Positions 9,155-16,858 of a stretch of 64,000 nucleotides of DNA are shown here, in pieces (the first letter of the stretch is position 1; every line of letters starts with the position of its first letter). The notes beneath the pieces are model-generated. The model saw only the letters and a list, made by a program, of their open reading frames with translations, was not told where the DNA came from and made no database searches. The DNA is taken from the NCBI GenBank assembly GCA_008363215.1, contig RHKP01000001.1:1-64000 (forward strand), given 5' to 3'. Made by a program: the position numbers and the translations under genes. This DNA comes from Cyanobacteria bacterium CYA (GTDB taxonomy: Bacteria; Planctomycetota; Phycisphaerae; Phycisphaerales; UBA1924).

Positions 9155-9385
9155 TCAGGGACAGACTGTCGCGATCAGGAATCCGGAAGCCGCCATCCCC
9201 AGGGCCCACCTCAAGCCGCCGACGGCCCACCCTCTCCAACCTCGAACACCGGGAATCCCGCGGCGCTTCCAAAACCACACCGAGCCGACCGCCGCCGAAA
9301 CGACAAGCCCGGCCGCGAGTGAGAGTGCGATTCTGGTCGGCAATGGCAGTCCTTCCCAGGCCGCACCGCGATCCTGACGCCTCAA
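9155..9385 (-). CDS. Small two-helix membrane protein with TTG start
   Basis: A 76-residue frame starting at a TTG that overlaps the stop of the upstream gene (TTGA, 9385-9382), the same overlap style as translationally coupled genes elsewhere in the window. It encodes a short polar start, a first membrane helix (ALSLAAGLVVSAAVGSVWFW), a basic loop and a second helix (WALGMAASGFLIATVC). No ATG or GTG start gives a sensible protein in this frame. Function is unknown. The coupling and amphipathic layout favour a real gene, but its small size leaves doubt. Confidence 0.5.
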   Translation of the reverse strand: MRRQDRGAAWEGLPLPTRIALSLAAGLVVSAAVGSVWFWKRRGIPGVRGWRGWAVGGLRWALGMAASGFLIATVCP

Positions 9386-9825
9386 GGCCGCATCGAGGCA
9401 AAGAACCACAGCACCGTCCCCAGACTCCACCCCCAGCAGACGAACACCAGCACCCGCCGACGGCTCAGCGTCAGACGACGCATGCGCGCCCGCATCGCCA
9501 CCCACATGATGATCGCGCCCACGGACCCGATCAGCCCCACCACCAGCGGCGGGAGCGAGTCCCACATCGAAAACCGCTCCACCGCAGCCATGTAGCCCAC
9601 CCAGATCAGAAACAACCCGTGGAACCCGAGCCCGGCCGCCAGCCCGATCAACCCGCCGATGAACTGGGACAGGCGTGGGTCGGCCAGCCCGATGCGCAGT
9701 TCCAGGCGCTCACCACACTCCGGACAAAGATCCCCCTCCAGCCCGCGCAGGTTGTACCCGCACCCCGGACAGGGGGTGTCGTGCTCGGCCAGGAACCGCT
9801 CCAGGTACTCCGATCGCTCCGTCAT
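9382..9825 (-). CDS. Zinc-ribbon membrane protein
   Basis: A 147-residue protein. Cys19, Cys22, Cys34 and Cys37 (CPGCGYNLRG ... CPECG) form a rubredoxin-like zinc knuckle typical of many small planctomycete membrane proteins. Three hydrophobic stretches follow, at about 56-78, 88-108 and 123-142, with a basic loop between the last two. The ATG at 9825 is preferred to farther upstream codons because it directly precedes the ribbon. Function is unknown; such ribbons in front of membrane helices may mediate protein contact. It is coupled to the small gene at 9155-9385. Confidence 0.75.
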   Translation of the reverse strand: MTERSEYLERFLAEHDTPCPGCGYNLRGLEGDLCPECGERLELRIGLADPRLSQFIGGLIGLAAGLGFHGLFLIWVGYMAAVERFSMWDSLPPLVVGLIGSVGAIIMWVAMRARMRRLTLSRRRVLVFVCWGWSLGTVLWFFASMRP

Positions 9826-9879
9826 TGAGACACCATAGCCGGCGGTCAGGAATCCCAGCAATGTTGCCCTGAGGTGCGA

Positions 9880-9918
9880 ACAAAAGCGAAGAAGCCCGGG
9901 CGCGGTGGCCCGGGCTCC
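9880..9918 (-). terminator. Intrinsic terminator after the PEP-CTERM gene
   Basis: Read on the minus strand, a perfect 9-bp stem AGCCCGGGC/GCCCGGGCT (9916-9908 and 9901-9893) with a six-base loop is followed by a T-rich tract ending in CTTTTG. It lies about 20 bases beyond the stop of the gene ending at 9938. Confidence 0.75.
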
Positions 9919-9937
9919 CTCTGTGCGTGTCCGATTC

Positions 9938-10822
9938 TCAGCGATGACGACGGATGGCGCACAGCCCGCTGAGGGCCAAGACAGCCAGTCCGCCGGGCGT
10001 CGGGATCGCCAGGTAATCCAGATAGCGCCCGCCGCCCGAATAGACCAGCGTGCTCGAGCCGCTGTTGACGTCATAGATCCACGCGCCGGACGAGTTGGTC
10101 CACATGATGTTCCCGTTGCCCAACTGGTAGACGCCGCGAGCGTTGGCGGCGGTAAACGTGCTCAACTGAGCGCCGGTGTTGCCGTCGAGGACGGCGACCA
10201 CGTTGGACGAGAACACGGCCGCGAGGACGTTGCCGTTCACGTCGTGGTTCATCTGCTCGAAGAAACTGAGACTTGAGTTGTGGAAGGTGCCCACCGAGGA
10301 ACCGTCGAGCATGTAGTGATGGATGTCGTCATTTGCACTGCTCGATGACACGAGCAGATCGCCCTGGTGGTAGAGCACGCCGAAGGGGCTCGGCGCCGTC
10401 GTGACGGTGGCAAACGAGCCCAGCGAGCCGCCGCTGGTGTCGTACATGACGACGGCGGCGCCGGGTGCGCCGTTGTTCGTGCCCGAGTTGGTGACATACA
10501 CGGTGTCGCGCGCCAGGCCCATGCCGCGGATGTTGTCCAACCCGCCGGTGATCGCGCCCAGATACGAGCCGGTGAGCGACCAGCGCGAGATGCGGTCGCC
10601 GACCTGTTCACTGATCCAGATCTCGCTGCCGACCTGCATCGCGTGCAGCGTGGTGCCGCCGGAAGTCGCAAAGTAGGCCGAGTTCACCAGCCCGCCGCTG
10701 AACGGATCGAACAGCACGACGACGTTGTTCGTCGAGTCGGGCATCATGATGTACTGCCCGTTCGCCAAGCCGGCGCACGCAACAACCGTGGCCAACGCGG
10801 CCCCCAAAAGCCTTGCTCTCAT
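9938..10822 (-). CDS. Exported beta-propeller-like protein with PEP-CTERM-type tail
   Basis: A 294-residue protein. Residues 1-22 are a signal peptide (LLGAALATVVACAGLANG). The body is made of repeated short beta segments with NNVVVLFD, RISRW, DTVYVTNSG, GDLLVSSSSA and GNIMWTNSSG, suggesting a propeller of NHL or YVTN type. The tail reads AIPTPGGLAVLALSGL followed by RRHR, the PEP-CTERM layout (Pro motif, hydrophobic helix, basic end) recognised by exosortases in bacteria that make extracellular polymers. The ATG at 10822 has AGGAGA about six bases upstream. Likely destination is the cell surface; ligand unknown. No exosortase gene is in the window. Confidence 0.85.
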   Translation of the reverse strand: MRARLLGAALATVVACAGLANGQYIMMPDSTNNVVVLFDPFSGGLVNSAYFATSGGTTLHAMQVGSEIWISEQVGDRISRWSLTGSYLGAITGGLDNIRGMGLARDTVYVTNSGTNNGAPGAAVVMYDTSGGSLGSFATVTTAPSPFGVLYHQGDLLVSSSSANDDIHHYMLDGSSVGTFHNSSLSFFEQMNHDVNGNVLAAVFSSNVVAVLDGNTGAQLSTFTAANARGVYQLGNGNIMWTNSSGAWIYDVNSGSSTLVYSGGGRYLDYLAIPTPGGLAVLALSGLCAIRRHR

Positions 10823-11084
10823 ATCCTGTCTCCTGTCTCTCTTCGCCACTCGCCCCCGCCGGAGCCGACATCGACCCCCACAGAGCGGAGGCAACCTCCT
10901 ATCCCGACCAGAGTACCGAAATCTGCCGGCCGATACAACCCTCCGCCGGGCAGATGCCTCACACGGCGTCAACCAAATATCGAGCGCGCGGCAACACCGG
11001 CGAAATGCTCGTCCGCGGGTGCCTTTCTGAGTCCGAATCGACCCCGCAGGCGCAATTTGGCGCTCAGCACGCGCGAAACGAGGC

Positions 11085-11459
11085 TCATCGGTTCGTGTCG
11101 GTCGCCGCCAGTTCCACCTTTACCCGCTTGACCGACGCCGAACAATGTTCCAACAGCGTGCGGCGCCCGCCCGAGCGGAGCCATTGCTCGACCTGGTAGC
11201 GGAAGCCGGCTCCCTCGGCCTCGATCTTGAGAGTTCCCCGCACGACGCCGGCCGGCCACGCGTGATCGCGCATCTCCGCCGGCGCGGCCGCCCGCCACGC
11301 CTCGACCAACTGCGCGTTGGCCTTGACCCGCTTGGCCAGGTCCTTACGGATCTGTTCAACCTCGCCGCCGACGACGGCCTGCCACTGAGGACGGATACGC
11401 CCCGCGCGCACCTTGCCCAGACGACGCACCAGGTCCGATATCTTCGGCTCACGCTCCAT
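11085..11459 (-). CDS. DUF721 (DciA-like) protein
   Basis: A 124-residue protein of the DUF721 family. The pattern is typical: N-terminal VRRLGKVRAGRIRPQWQAVVG, where W and VVG are conserved, then a helical linker, then the beta core (GTLKIEAEGAGFRYQVEQW) and the C-terminal RRTLLEHCSASVKRVKVEL. In many bacteria lacking DnaC or DnaI, DUF721 proteins (DciA) help load the replicative helicase, so this is a plausible helicase-loading factor. The ATG at 11459 is chosen because the family starts close to the LVRRLG motif. It is divergent from the gene at 11551. Confidence 0.8.
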   Translation of the reverse strand: MEREPKISDLVRRLGKVRAGRIRPQWQAVVGGEVEQIRKDLAKRVKANAQLVEAWRAAAPAEMRDHAWPAGVVRGTLKIEAEGAGFRYQVEQWLRSGGRRTLLEHCSASVKRVKVELAATDTNR

Positions 11460-11550
11460 GAACAACAGTGTACTCGATCCCTCCGTGTGCCGGCGCACTT
11501 GTGCTGGTTGCCGGGCGGAATGCGCGGCCGATCGGCTATACTCTCGTGTG

Positions 11551-12255
11551 ATGGCCGGGCTCGCGCTTGATCTGGATGTGGCTGAACACGCGATCCGAAT
11601 CGGCAATGCCAGCATCGAGTTCCGCGCGGCCGATCGACTCCTGCATCAGCACTTCTCCTCCGCCGAAGCCGCATTGGACGCGACGTCGATCGCCGAACGT
11701 GTGGTACTCTTGGACGGGGTCTGGGCCACCCAGATGTTCCGGAGACCTGGGCAAGTCTCGCGCGTGATTGAGAAGTTGACCGAGCGTGCCGGAGTTGTTC
11801 GGGCCGCCCTCCGTTCCCTCGGGCCCGAATCGCTGGAAGCAAGACCAACAGATATCATCGAGGCCGCACGCATCTGCCTGCCCATCACAATGGGCGCTGT
11901 GGATGCAAGTCCGGCAGGAGGACCATACTCCTTTGCATCCAAGTTTCTGCATTGGTCGACTCGATGCCATTTCCCGATCATGGACAGCCGCGCACGATCT
12001 GCGATCAATCGCATGCAGCGAACCTGCGGCATTCGTCCCCGCGTTCCGTCGGCGAGCGGTGACCTGCATTGGACACAAGACTATCCACGATGGGTTTTCT
12101 TCTACAGCGAACTCATTGGCAACTTGTCGCCGCGCCAGCGTGAGCGCTTGTTGACGGCAGATCTCGAAACTCAACCTGAGCCGGTCCCGTGTGCAAACTC
12201 CCTACTTCGCGTGCTGGACAAGGTGTTTTACACGCTCGGCGGTTCTGAGAGGTGA
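11551..12255 (+). CDS. Unknown protein with a possible HhH-GPD/OGG-like active-site pattern
   Basis: A 234-residue protein of no family I can name with confidence. A helical N-terminal half is followed by SFASKFLHW ... FPIMDSRAR (128-148). The spacing of Lys131 and Asp145, with a hydrophobic strand before the Asp and a helix after it (AINRMQR), is like the catalytic Lys and Asp of helix-hairpin-helix DNA glycosylases of the OGG/EndoIII fold. This is inference from pattern only; the classical helix-hairpin-helix glycine loop is not obvious. Residues 165-205 are rich in Trp and Tyr. The coding sequence has more A/T-ended codons than its neighbours, and an IS110 remnant lies about 200 bases downstream, hinting at transfer. 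Confidence 0.6.
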   Translation: MAGLALDLDVAEHAIRIGNASIEFRAADRLLHQHFSSAEAALDATSIAERVVLLDGVWATQMFRRPGQVSRVIEKLTERAGVVRAALRSLGPESLEARPTDIIEAARICLPITMGAVDASPAGGPYSFASKFLHWSTRCHFPIMDSRARSAINRMQRTCGIRPRVPSASGDLHWTQDYPRWVFFYSELIGNLSPRQRERLLTADLETQPEPVPCANSLLRVLDKVFYTLGGSER

Positions 12256-12460
12256 AGCAGCCAGGCGTATCCAAAGTACACCGCGCATGCGACGAAGCGG
12301 GAATCGCCAAGACAACCTTCGCCGCCCCGGGCCTCATGACCTCACCGCATCGAGCCCTCGTTTCCACTCGGGCCTGTTCCTGACGTGAGCAGCCGTCTAT
12401 AGAGACCCTTCGGCAGTCAAGTCACTTGCCGCGATCGAGCAGAGCCATTTCCGGCCGGCG

Positions 12461-12778
12461 CTACTCCGGCACGGTGCCAACGATTCGGTGTGCGGCCTGG
12501 ATCCGGAGCAGGTTCCGATCGGCGTCACCCGCTCGAACGATCCCCGCATCGGCCATGCGCGCGCTGCTCGATGCGTTGTGCGGCCAAAGTCCGCACTCTC
12601 GCGAGCACTGCGTGCCGTTGCCCAGGCGATCGAAGCCATCGATCACCGCCCGCAAGGTCCGCGCCGCGATCAACCCGACGCCCTTGATGGACATCAATGC
12701 CTCGATCATCCGATCGGTGGCGGCGGAGCCGTGCCCACGTGGGGCGCTTCGCGACGGTCGCGATCGCTGCCCCATCAC
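12461..12778 (-). pseudogene. IS110-family transposase remnant (C-terminal part)
   Basis: The minus-strand frame encodes a stretch like the C-terminal Transposase_20 domain of IS110/IS116/IS902 transposases: IEALMSIKGVGLIAARTL (helix-hairpin-helix, usual form 'PGVGPITA') and, in place of 'YLGLVP', CGLWPHNASSS, then NLLRIQAAHRIVGTVPE. The N-terminal DEDD catalytic half is absent upstream and the frame stops early, so it is a decayed fragment. The glycine-rich hairpin and order of elements support the call; sequence divergence is high. Confidence 0.7.
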
Positions 12779-12903
12779 GCGTGGAGCGCAGGTCGAGCCG
12801 GCTCAAGGGGCGAGCGCGCCCCCGGACGCGGCACGGCCGGACCGATCCAATTGATCGTGGACGCCGCCACCGCATCCGCGTCCCGCCGCGGCCCTCTCCG
12901 TAT

Positions 12904-12916
12904 CCCCCCCCCCCCC
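12904..12916 (+). repeat. C13 homopolymer tract
   Basis: Thirteen consecutive cytosines lie 128 bases before the ABC ATPase start. Such tracts are prone to slippage during replication and to errors in sequencing. A shorter C8 run occurs at about 14187-14194 on the other side of the same gene. Confidence 0.9.
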
Positions 12917-13044
12917 ACCTCGCCACGTCGCCATTTGGCCATCGCCGCATCTCCAGCCTCCCATCCTGCCTCTCCCGACCTCTCTCCCGATTCGCAGCCT
13001 CGCAACTCGCGATTCGCACCCCGCTTCCCTTACCATCCCCCACT

Positions 13045-14124
13045 ATGTCCACCACCATCGGCATCGACAGCCTTTCCAAGACCTATCGCACCCGCGAAGG
13101 GATCACGCGGGCCGTGGATCGCGTCAGCCTGAGCATCGAGCCGGGCGAGTTGTTCTTTCTGCTCGGGCCCTCCGGCTGCGGGAAGACCACGCTGCTGCGG
13201 ATGATCGCCGGGTTCATCGACCCGACCGAGGGACGACTGCTGTTCGACTCGCTGGACGTCACGCACATGCCCGCGAATCGGCGCGACACGGGAATGGTGT
13301 TCCAGTCGTACGCACTCTGGCCTCACATGACGGTGGCACAGAACGTGGGTTTCGGGCTGGATGTGCGCAAGGTGCCCGGCGCCGAGAAGGCCGGGCGGGT
13401 GGCCGGGGCCCTCGAAGCCGTGCAGATGGGCCACCTGGCCGACCGTAAGCCCACGCAATTGTCGGGCGGGCAGCAGCAGCGGGTGGCGCTTGCGCGGGCG
13501 CTGGTGGTTCGGCCACGAGTGCTGCTGCTCGACGAGCCGTTGTCCAACCTCGACGCCAAGTTGCGAATCGAGTTGCGGGCCGAGATTCGGCGCATCTGCA
13601 AGGACGCCGGCATGACGACCGTGTATGTAACGCACGATCAGAAGGAAGCGCTGTCGATGGCCGACCGCATCGCGATCATGCGGGACGGGCAGATCAAGCA
13701 GATCGGCACGCCGGAGGAGTTGTATCGCCGCCCCACCACCGCGTTTGTCGCGTCATTCCTGGGGGAGACAAACCTGCTGCCGGCGACGGTGGAAACGTCT
13801 TCGCCCGGGTTGGCGCGGCTGCGGGTGCCTGGCGGGCTCATCGAGGCCAAGTTGCCCCCCACCGCTTTGCTGGAGCGCGACGCCCGGATCACCTGCTCGA
13901 TCCGCCCCGAGTCGTGGGCGATCATGCAGGAGCCGAGCAACGTATCGGCAGAGTTGGTAAGTACCACCTATTTAGGGGAAGTCTCACAACACCTCTTCCG
14001 GGTAGACGGGCACGAGTTGCATGTCGCCGAGTTGAATCCACGTGAGGTCGCCAGGAATCGTCCGGGGGCGCGATTGTCGCTCAAGGTCGACCCGATCGAT
14101 GTCGCGGTGCTGGCTGGCGAGTAG
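13045..14124 (+). CDS. ABC transporter ATP-binding protein with TOBE domain (PotA/MalK/FbpC type)
   Basis: A 359-residue ABC ATPase. Walker A GPSGCGKT is at 41-48, the Q-loop VFQSYALWPHM at 85-95, the signature LSGGQQQR at 139-146, Walker B VLLLDEPLSNLD at 159-170 and the H-loop His at 197. Residues about 285-355 form a C-terminal TOBE-type beta domain, as in importers for polyamines, iron, molybdate or sugars. It would couple ATP hydrolysis to solute import at the inner membrane. No permease or binding-protein gene is adjacent, so the substrate cannot be assigned. The ATG at 13045 is chosen because the family begins a few residues before the first beta strand; no strong Shine-Dalgarno is seen in the pyrimidine-rich leader. 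Confidence 0.92.
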   Translation: MSTTIGIDSLSKTYRTREGITRAVDRVSLSIEPGELFFLLGPSGCGKTTLLRMIAGFIDPTEGRLLFDSLDVTHMPANRRDTGMVFQSYALWPHMTVAQNVGFGLDVRKVPGAEKAGRVAGALEAVQMGHLADRKPTQLSGGQQQRVALARALVVRPRVLLLDEPLSNLDAKLRIELRAEIRRICKDAGMTTVYVTHDQKEALSMADRIAIMRDGQIKQIGTPEELYRRPTTAFVASFLGETNLLPATVETSSPGLARLRVPGGLIEAKLPPTALLERDARITCSIRPESWAIMQEPSNVSAELVSTTYLGEVSQHLFRVDGHELHVAELNPREVARNRPGARLSLKVDPIDVAVLAGE

Positions 14125-14395
14125 GGGCGCGCCGTAGGCTCGACGCCGCGCCTTCACTGAGTCCGGCACCGAATCCGCCCAGCCTCTCGACATCACGCCC
14201 CCCCCCATCTCTTGCCGCTTCGATCAGGCACGCATGCGTCCTGGGACGCCGGACCCTTGGGCGATCGCGAACACAGGTCTGGGTTGCAACCACTGCGCAC
14301 AACAGGCTTTCCGCTCGATTTCGACCAGGAGGCACGTCCGAGGACAGGCGCTTCTCCGGTGTCCCCGCACCCCCGAGATTCCACTTGGATCGGTC

Positions 14396-15169
14396 TCACG
14401 CGGCTTTGGCGGGGAGGCGGACGATGGCGGTGGTGCCGGCACCCAGGCTGCTGTGGATCGCCACGCCGCCACCGGTAGCCTCGACGAGTCGTTTGACCAG
14501 AGCCAGCCCAAGCCCGGACCCCCCGGTATTCGAGTACCCGCTTTCAAACGCCCGGTCGAGGACGGCGTGAGGAATGCCTGTGCCGGTATCGGACAGGCGG
14601 ATCTCGACCAGCGGGGTGTTCCCCGTGGAACACCGCTCCACCGCAAACTGGATGGATCCGCCGGCGGGTGTGGCTTTCAGGGCATTGGCGGTGAGATTCA
14701 GCAGTACGTGCTCGAGTGCCGATGGCGCCATGGCGACCCACTGCCCGGCGGGGGCGCCGCCGCGGATCTCGATACCTTTGGCGCCGGCATCGCGCTCGAG
14801 CAGCCCGCTGACGGCCTGCCAGGCGGTCGCGACGTCGGCCGTATGAGACAGGGTCGGCCCCTGCTCGTCGGCGAGGGAGAGCAGCAACTGGGCGAGTTCT
14901 GCCAGCCGCTCACATCCGAGTTTGACGTGAGTCAGCGCTTTTGTGCCCAGTTCGTGGTCCTGCGGCGACCGCAGGGCGAGGCTAGCGAATCCGGCGATGG
15001 GGGTCAGTCGATTGGCGACTTCATGCGCCAGCCACTGCGCAAGGATGCCCAGACTGGCACGGCGTTCCTGGGCTTCGACCTCGGTAGAAAGGGCGCGGAC
15101 TTCGTTCGCGAGTCGATCAATCTCCGCGAGCAAGGAGTCGGATGCGATGGTTGGGACTTGGTCCGACAT
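14396..15169 (-). CDS. Soluble sensor histidine kinase
   Basis: A 257-residue kinase. A coiled-coil start (10-40) leads to the H-box LGILAQWLAHEVANRLTP with His49, then a dimerisation hairpin. The HATPase domain (about 135-255) has the N-box NLTANALKAT, the G1 box DTGTGIP and the G2 box GGSGLGLALVKRL. No membrane helix or sensor domain is present, so it must respond to an intracellular signal or to a partner. No response-regulator gene is adjacent. The ATG at 15169 is preferred to an upstream in-frame ATG at 15259, which would run into the Nudix gene. The 16-bp parS-like site at 14617-14632 lies inside this gene. Confidence 0.9.
   Translation of the reverse strand: MSDQVPTIASDSLLAEIDRLANEVRALSTEVEAQERRASLGILAQWLAHEVANRLTPIAGFASLALRSPQDHELGTKALTHVKLGCERLAELAQLLLSLADEQGPTLSHTADVATAWQAVSGLLERDAGAKGIEIRGGAPAGQWVAMAPSALEHVLLNLTANALKATPAGGSIQFAVERCSTGNTPLVEIRLSDTGTGIPHAVLDRAFESGYSNTGGSGLGLALVKRLVEATGGGVAIHSSLGAGTTAIVRLPAKAA
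14617..14632. promoter_or_regulatory. Candidate imperfect parS site
   Basis: TGTTCCCCGTGGAACA differs at one base from the perfect palindrome at 15400-15415. It lies within the histidine-kinase gene, about 1.1 kb from parB. Chromosomal parS sites commonly sit within coding sequence and cluster near parB. Confidence 0.5.
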
Positions 15170-15215
15170 GGGCTGTACCACTCCATCGGAGCGGAAGCCC
15201 GGGCAGTTGAGGGGA

Positions 15216-15671
15216 TCAGCGCGAAAGGGCGGAGCCGGTGATCCACCGGGCCGCATCATCGCCGCCAGCCAGCAGCCAGGCCTTGATGCTTGCGGGGCGC
15301 AGGTCGGTTTCGTGCAAGGCCGCCAGTTCGATCCACTCGAAGGCGATGGTCGGTTCGGCTGAAGGGACAGTGGCGGGGGGTTCGAGTTCGGGACCGAGTT
15401 GTTCCACGTGGAACACCAGATTCACTTCGTGGTGCGTCCTTCTGGCGGTTTCGAACACCTCTTCGGTGCCAAAGAGGAACTCTCCGATCCGAGAGGTCAA
15501 CCCGAGCTCTTCATTGATTTCTCTCGCCAGGGCCACGGACGCGCGTTCGGCGAACTCGACGTGCCCGCCTGGAAGATAGCAGTACCCGTGTTTCACATTC
15601 CGACAAACCAGCACCCTGGAACGGTGGATCAAAACGCCGCGCGCGATGATTTCAGTGTGCGCATTCGTCAT
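15216..15671 (-). CDS. Nudix hydrolase
   Basis: A 151-residue protein. The Nudix box GX5EX7REUXEEXGU is perfect from Gly36 to Leu58 (REINEELGL at its end), which binds the metal and cleaves nucleoside diphosphates linked to another moiety. Flanking strands fit the family. The substrate cannot be inferred; the short length and the lack of extra domains suit a house-cleaning or sugar-nucleotide role. The ATG at 15671 is 60 bases from the divergent parB start. The palindrome TGTTCCACGTGGAACA at 15400-15415 lies within the gene. Confidence 0.92.
   Translation of the reverse strand: MTNAHTEIIARGVLIHRSRVLVCRNVKHGYCYLPGGHVEFAERASVALAREINEELGLTSRIGEFLFGTEEVFETARRTHHEVNLVFHVEQLGPELEPPATVPSAEPTIAFEWIELAALHETDLRPASIKAWLLAGGDDAARWITGSALSR
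15400..15415. promoter_or_regulatory. Candidate parS centromere-like site
   Basis: TGTTCCACGTGGAACA is a perfect 16-bp palindrome that fits the bacterial parS consensus (TGTTNCACGTGNAACA) bound by ParB. It lies about 315 bases upstream of the parB start, inside the Nudix gene. Confidence 0.8.
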
Positions 15672-15731
15672 CCGCGACAATGCTCCTGTAGAAGTGCTAG
15701 GCTGGGTGAGTTCGCAGGAGTATAACAACAG

Positions 15732-16691
15732 ATGACCAACGACGGCAAGAAGCAGCGGCGGCTGGGACGCGGGCTGAGCGCACTCATGCAAACCGGTGTC
15801 CCCGTTGAAGTGTCGCCCGGAACTGAACAACATTATCGGACGTTTGATATATCGGCACCGACACCGGCCCCGTCGCAGGCGCAGGTCGAACCCGAACAGG
15901 TGGTGGTCTCGATCCGACTGGCTTCGATTCGACCCAGTCCGTTCCAGCCGCGGACGTCGTTCGATCCGGGCGAGTTGTCGGGGCTGGCCGAGTCGATCCG
16001 CCAGGCGGGGGTGATTCAGCCGATCCTGGTCCGGCGGGGGAGCGAGGCGGGGGTGTATGAGTTGGTGGCGGGGGAGCGGCGCTGGCGGGCCGCGGAGTTG
16101 GTCGGGCTGGAGAGCATCCCTGCACTGGTGCTCACGCTGGGGGATGAAGAGGCGGCTGAGTGGGCGCTGGTTGAGAACGTGCAGCGTGTGGACCTCAATC
16201 CGATGGAGCGGGCGCGTGCGCTGAAGATGCTCAGTGAGCGATTCGGCTTGACTCATGGGCGCATCGCCGAGCGTGTGGGGCTGGAGCGTTCGAGCGTGGC
16301 CAACCTGATTCGGCTGACCGAACTGGAAGAGGAAGTGCAGGAGTTGATATCGAGCGGGCGCCTGGGCGCCGGGCACGGCAAGGCGCTGCTGGGGCTGGAA
16401 GCCGGAGAGCGCCGGGTTCGCATGGCGCTGCGTGCGGCCGAGGAAGAGTGGGCGGTTCGACGCCTCGAAGCGAGCGTGCGCAGGGATGCAGCGGCGCCGG
16501 AGAAGCAGACACGATCAGCACCGACGGCGCTGGCGGATCTGGAGCGTCGGCTGGGCGAGCATCTGGGCACGCGGGTGCACATCACGACGGCGCGGGATGG
16601 AACGCGCGGAAGGATTGCGATCGAGTTTTACAGCCTCGATCATTTCGATGGGTTGATGTCGAAGATGCAGTTCGACGGAGCCGGCTACTAG
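15732..16691 (+). CDS. parB: ParB/Spo0J chromosome-partitioning protein
   Basis: A 319-residue protein. RRLGRGLSALM (9-19) is the usual N-terminal segment that contacts ParA. The ParB N-terminal domain (about 55-155) has the CTP-binding motif GERRWRA at 114-120 and ENVQRVDLNPMERA at 148-161. The helix-turn-helix (about 172-196, ITHGRIAERVGLERSSVANLIRL-like) reads parS, and residues 270-319 form the dimerisation domain. It loads at parS as a CTP-gated clamp and with ParA and SMC separates replication origins. ParA is not adjacent. Two parS-like sites lie within 1.2 kb upstream, which supports a chromosomal role. Confidence 0.95.
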   Translation: MTNDGKKQRRLGRGLSALMQTGVPVEVSPGTEQHYRTFDISAPTPAPSQAQVEPEQVVVSIRLASIRPSPFQPRTSFDPGELSGLAESIRQAGVIQPILVRRGSEAGVYELVAGERRWRAAELVGLESIPALVLTLGDEEAAEWALVENVQRVDLNPMERARALKMLSERFGLTHGRIAERVGLERSSVANLIRLTELEEEVQELISSGRLGAGHGKALLGLEAGERRVRMALRAAEEEWAVRRLEASVRRDAAAPEKQTRSAPTALADLERRLGEHLGTRVHITTARDGTRGRIAIEFYSLDHFDGLMSKMQFDGAGY

Positions 16692-16858
16692 CGGCCAACA
16701 AGTATCAAAACAGTTTGCGAACGTCGTTGGACTTATGCACGTTGCATGAGATCGGCGCTGGTGTTGGTTCGCGTGCGCGTTGATCTGCGGCTAGTATGAA
16801 GCGTCCGTTGACGAGTGTGACAACAACTTCTGGAAAATCATAAGAGGAGGATGCTCCC

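Larger units (their letters stand above)
12256..13044. other. Intergenic region with transposase debris and a C13 tract
   Basis: This 789-base stretch separates the glycosylase-like gene from the ABC ATPase. It holds the IS110-type remnant at 12461-12778 (minus) and a run of 13 cytosines at 12904-12916, followed by a pyrimidine-rich leader up to the ATG at 13045. No intact terminal inverted repeats or target duplications were recognised. Other open frames here show no family features. Confidence 0.6.

Noticed and set aside
12113..12367. Minus-strand frame across the end of the glycosylase-like gene
   Set aside because: It overlaps a better plus-strand gene and shows no domain pattern, so it is treated as an antisense frame.
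14125..14395. Possible genes between the ABC ATPase and the kinase
   Set aside because: Short frames on both strands show no start signals, domains or conserved pattern.
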